From: Haematobia irritans
Lineage: Eukaryota; Arthropoda; Insecta; Diptera; Muscidae
Assembly: GCF_050003625.1 (NCBI RefSeq)
Contig: NC_134400.1
Span: 225,844,085 to 225,908,084 of the forward strand
DNA length: 64,000 bases
Direction of reading: 5' to 3'
How positions within the stretch are numbered: position 1 is the first letter of the stretch; each line of letters begins with the position of its first letter. Under the pieces are notes generated by a model. That model ran no database searches, had not been told where the DNA came from, and worked only from the letters and a program-made list of their open reading frames with translations. The position numbers and the translations under genes were made by a program. This document shows positions 58,349-64,000 of the stretch, piece after piece.

Positions 58349-60182
58349 CGTGTTTTACTTTGAAGTAGAAAGATATACGATGTAGGTGTAGGTTCTTCTG
58401 GGATTTACATACAAATGCATAAACTTACAACAACCTCTATGACAAGGTTTTAAAATCGTTAAACATAAGGCTTTCTGTAGGGTACATGGCCAACTTTAGG
58501 CATTTCAGTTGGCTTTATGTTTAATACTCAATTCAACAGGCAAACAAATAACCAAAATAAATCCAAATTCACAAGCAATGAGATGATGTCTGAAAACATT
58601 TTGAAAAGAGTCAACAACAATGGGATGATTATGATTATGGGTTGTTGTATCAGGATAGCATGCGTAGGATGTCGCAAAGCGTGCAAGTATTGCTGCATGG
58701 TATTTATCAACTGTCTTTTGACTTTGGCCCTGAAGATGATGGATACTTGATTTTGAAGTTTAATCGACATCTTCCTGTGGCTTGGTCGAGACAACAATAG
58801 CACTATTGAGAATTTTAACCATGGCACATGCCAGGACCAAATGTGCATAGTTTTGAGAAGTTAACCTTAAATTAGTTTAACCTTTAAAAGGCCAATTATA
58901 TCTCCCACCAAGTGATTGACTGTCAATTTTTAACACTCAAAATATTTTTCTCTAACAACTGCTAACGAATAATATCATTTAATCATGATCAAGAAGTCTT
59001 TGGTTTTTGCTGCAAAACGTAGACATATTTTACAAAAGTACTTTTGAACATTGGTTTTGGCCACTGAGAAAAGACCTTGGCTAGAAACCCTCTAAGCTAA
59101 TTCCAATTTAAATAACTCAAATCAAATATTAAAACACATTTTCCAAAGCAATAATAAGACCTCGCTCAAAACTCAAAAATATTTTTTTTTCTGGTTACTA
59201 ATTTCAATTTAAAATAGAACTCGAGGGGATTTTTGACATTAAGAGTTACTTGCAAATAGAAAAAAAAAAACAAAATGTTTCACTGCTTTACACCTTGTAT
59301 TTCTAATTGCCAATTATTATGGTTTTGTTTCTCTTTGGCCAATGTGCCACAAATATGTTGAGTTTTTCGAAATGGTTTGAAAATTCAAATAAATATATGT
59401 GTACATATAAGTAACAAATAAAATCTTGAAACTATCAAAATGTTTAAAGCGAAGCGAGGAAATAGGAAAAATGCCAATACAAATGGATATAACATAAAAT
59501 TAATGCTTACTTAACATGCACAGTTCATTTATTTCACAGCTCACTGTAAATCTACCATAATCTGTAGCCATTTGCATGGAATTCTCCTCCTTTGCCAGAA
59601 ACATATAATTTTCAATACATGTTTTGGTGTTATCGATAAATGAGGCAAACGGATTTCGCTTCTAAAAGACTTAAGACAAAAACCTATTGAAAATTGATTA
59701 TTCACGAGAATTTATTATGACAACAGATGGGCATAGCTTATTGACAATGATTTTTCGAATGAGTAAAGAAAATTTCTCTAAAAACTGGGACGAGAACTGA
59801 AATAATCTTGTCTGGTTTTAATATTGAGTAATTTGAAGCACTGCATTGAAAGAACTTTTAGGGCTCAATTCATAGTGTTTAGAAAAATGTTCCAAGGATG
59901 AAATTCATAACTTGTACAATTGTCATAAATTAAAAAAAAAATACAGTGTTTTAATGCTTATTAATGCATACATAATATATATGAAATATTTTATATTATA
60001 AATGAAATATACACTCCTTCCGAGACTACGAAAATATGTACCTGTAAATAATATATTCGAAAAACTTTATACATTAAATGAAACACATGTGTTTTCTTTT
60101 AGATTTTTTTCGCCCTAACACGCATACAAAATAGTTCATTAAATTGGAGAATGCAAAGAACAAAATGTTATTACATTTTATA
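58349..60182. other. Unassigned DNA, family E-like at the end
   Basis: I see no gene. From about 59930 the sequence resembles the family E interior (ATACATAATATATATGAAAT and ACACATGT-TTTTCTTTTAGAT blocks). Confidence 0.3.
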
Positions 60183-62162
60183 TCTATATATATATAAAAT
60201 TCAAAGTATGTTTGTCTGTTCCGGGTAAGCTCGGAAACGGCTGAACCGATTTACTTTAAACTTTCAGAGACCGTGAGGGGGTGCTCATGTGGTGCAAATA
60301 GGGTATCTCATTTTTTGACACCTGGCCGCGGAGGGGGACCTCCCCTTTGTCCGGCTGTTTGAAAATTGGACCAAAGTTGACCGATTTGCTTGAAATTTAC
60401 ATTTATTTATCGATATTTGGTCGCGATAAATATATTGGTCCCCTTTGACGGACTTTTTTAAAGTACAGTAAAAAAAAAAAATAAAGTTCTCTAAATTATC
60501 TGAGATTTACAGAGAACATGTGGTGAGATTATGAATTTAATATGGGGTACCTGATGTGCTCATATGTGGACGGGGAGGGAAACCTCCTTCTTGCTTTTTT
60601 TAAACAAACAAAATTATCCGATTTGCTTGACATTTTCAGGGAAGGTTGAAGGGGGCATTTAGACAAAGAACGGCTACTTTATTTTGCGATATTTGGTCGG
60701 GGAGGGGGACCACCCCTTTGCCCGACTTTTTTAAAGTACAGTGAAAACAAAACTAAAGTCCTCCGACTGAAATTTTACGGAAAAAATGGGTGAGTTTATG
60801 ACATTTAATATTTGGTCGGGGGAAAATAAAAGGGCATAGGGAGACATCCGCTTCTCTCAAGTACATACAGAGAAACAATTAAACTTTTCCAAGTTACTTG
60901 AAATTTACAGAGGACGTGGGGAGATGTTATGAAGTTAATATTGGATAGCTCATTTTGTGATATTTGGACGAATGAGGGGCCGCCCCTTGCCTTGCTTTAT
61001 GAAAATAGGGTTTATAATTTGCTTGAAATTTTCTGGGACGTTTATCCACGCTACATTACTTTTCGATATTTTGTCGGGGAGGAGGACCTCCTATAAAACT
61101 GAAAAAAAACAAAAATTCTCAAGTTTTCTTGAAATTTACAAAGGCAGTGAGGGAAGGTTATGAAATCATTTAGGTATTTGGACGGGAAGGGAACCTTGCC
61201 CTATACTTGAAGGAAAGTTTCTAGATTTTCTTGGAATTTTCAGGGAAGTTTAAGGGTGCTATTCACTTCGGTGTTTGTCGATATTGTATCGGTGAAAGTG
61301 ACGTCCCTTTAAAACAACAGAGCAAAATTTAAACTTCTCCGGTCTACTTGAAATTTACAGGGAACCTGGGAGCAGGTGATTAAATTAATACATGATTTTT
61401 AAATTAGTACATAATTTTTCGATATCTTTTTGGAGAAGGGGAATAGTGAAATAAACTTTGTCGATTTACTTCGATAGAATTTATAGGGACCGTTGGGTAG
61501 TTTGAGAAATTAATATAAGGTAAGTGATAGTGGAGTGAAGGTGGGGAGAGGGTTCCCATTTGTCCGAATTTTTAAAAATTTAAAGTAGAGGGTTGTCCGT
61601 AAATGGAAACTCGGTATATAATTTTATGATTTTTGCACAGGCTTCTGCCAGACTTCTTTTTAGAAAAAAGAACTTAAATTTACATGAAATTAGCAGCCAA
61701 CGTAGAGGGTGCATCATTTTCCGGTATATGTTCGGGAAAGGCATGTTCTTCATGTCCAACATTTTAACAAATGTTAATGTGGTAAATTTTTTTACTACTT
61801 TTGGTCATTCCGATTTATGGGACGGGAAACACTAATTCTTTGTTTGTTGTTATAATATAGTTCTTAATTTTCCGGTATGTTGAGGAGAAGGATACCTTTC
61901 CTTGACAAACCACACTTCAAATTCACAAGAAATATAGAAGTTTGTCCAACTACTTGAATACAGAACATTATTTAGTGGAAAGGGGACACCCTCTCCCCAA
62001 CATTTTTTAAGACGGACTGTTTTACATCTGCATATCCGCCGTATTTCTATCTATTAACGAAAAAGCAAGTAGTCCAATTTGTTTGAAAGAATTCAAATAT
62101 TTTCAAAATGCTCCTACAAATACGCTTCAGAAGGCGCAGCGAAGAGGGCCGGTTTACGCTAG
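60183..62162 (+). mobile_element. Non-autonomous Helitron
   Basis: The 5' end is TCTATATATATATAAAATTC, followed by GTTTGTCTGTTCC and CTCGGAAACGGCTGAACCGA, typical of insect Helitrons. The 3' end is GGGCCGGTTTACGCTAG, a CTRR terminus. It lies between A (60182) and T (62163), the expected A^T target, without a duplication. The 1,980-bp interior repeats a GATATTTGGTCGGGGAGGGG-like block several times (near 60320, 60415, 60690, 60960, 61055 and 61170). No Rep/helicase gene is present, so mobility would depend on an autonomous relative. Confidence 0.8.
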
Positions 62163-63502
<1,340 letters not shown>

Positions 63503-63514
63503 TTTTTTTTATTT

Positions 63515-63727
63515 TAACCCACCATAAAGTTTGCAAGCCAACACACCTCCACTGGGCTCCGTAGCTGTTATTGTCATCAATAGAGAATTATCGCTATAGC
63601 CATCACTGCACAAACTACACAAACAGTTATATAGTGGGGTTTTGGGTGCCCAGGAGCCGATGTAAATAAACTTTATTTAGCAGAAACTTACATTTACTTG
63701 ACCACTGTGGAGCAATGGTTAGCAATA
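63515..63727 (+). mobile_element. Family A-like fragment with tRNA-like modules
   Basis: CAAGCCAACACAC, CACTGGGCTCCGTAGC, GTTATTGTCATCAATAGA and TAAACTTTATTTAGCAGAAA correspond in order to 49255-49400, followed by a truncated SINE head (CCACTGTGGAGCAATGGTTA). The ends are missing. Confidence 0.6.
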
Positions 63728-64000
63728 ACTTAAAGTAAAACTTGTATAACACAAGGGCAACATCTTTTCTCAGTAACGTATTTGCTTTAAGGTATGCGTT
63801 GAGTGGACTTTGAGCTGAGTGCTATATTGGGTTGAGCAGGTTTTAAATGAGGAAAGCCGTTAATTTAGACTCATTTTGAAGTATTAGCCCCTGGTATTGG
63901 TAATTTCTCTGTTTTCAATGAATGCTGTGATAGGGGACCTCCAGAATCCCGAGAAAACAGGTTACGCAGCAAATTTATCAATGAGATGAAAGATGTGTTA
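63728..64000. other. Unassigned DNA at window end
   Basis: I see no supported feature. Confidence 0.25.

Overview
The window looks like intergenic or intronic DNA from a higher (calyptrate, probably muscid) fly. It is AT-rich, has no convincing host protein gene, and is packed with nested insect transposable elements. The fly assignment rests on the element types (CR1-group and Jockey-like LINEs, a BEL/Pao polyprotein, a Tc1/mariner relic, a hAT-like element, a Helitron) and on a tRNA-derived SINE that I associate from memory with muscid flies. No search was run.

Layout. 1-2420: 3' part of a CR1-group LINE with an open reverse-transcriptase frame. 2420-5990: a GACCAT-rich repeat and unassigned DNA. 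5993-6925: internally deleted mariner-type element. 7346-7861: a MITE. 8136-8266: a long hairpin. 9996-10293: a SINE with an 11-bp target duplication. 10548-13225: three-level nest of a SINE, a TIR element and a broken Jockey-like LINE. 13226-20530: mostly unassigned. 20531-22115: TIR element and a perfect 77-bp inverted repeat. 22540-24298: a tandem-unit dispersed repeat (family D) containing a SINE.

The centre of interest is 24299-39952, a 15.65-kb element that interrupts family D and is bounded by a 9-bp direct duplication. Its ends are 292-bp near-identical inverted repeats. Inside each lies an array of 163-165-bp satellite monomers, about 15 on the left and about 28 on the right, in opposite orientation. 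Between the arrays is an 8-kb core with an uninterrupted BEL/Pao gag-protease-RT-RNaseH-integrase gene (1,812 codons from the ATG), followed 23 bases later by a second gene for a shorter gag/protease-like protein, then three GC-rich ~60-bp repeats. I found no LTRs or primer-binding site by eye. The architecture resembles Foldback-type DNA transposons (long repetitive inverted ends, 9-bp duplication) carrying retrotransposon genes as cargo. A related family D copy at 63119-63502 shows the uninterrupted target.

40036-64000: unassigned DNA with a 3.4-kb hAT-like element (44202-47613, 8-bp duplication) containing nested elements, many small elements with CAC...GTG ends and 2-bp target duplications (45786, 46322, 48159, 48904, 53722, 56599, 58102), a non-autonomous Helitron (60183-62162), an AT microsatellite (62969-63124) and composite SINE/TIR fragments to the end.

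There is no operon-like cooperation between genes here. The only likely functional module is the two-gene core of the 15.65-kb element, where polyprotein enzymes and a second nucleocapsid/protease-like protein could act together.
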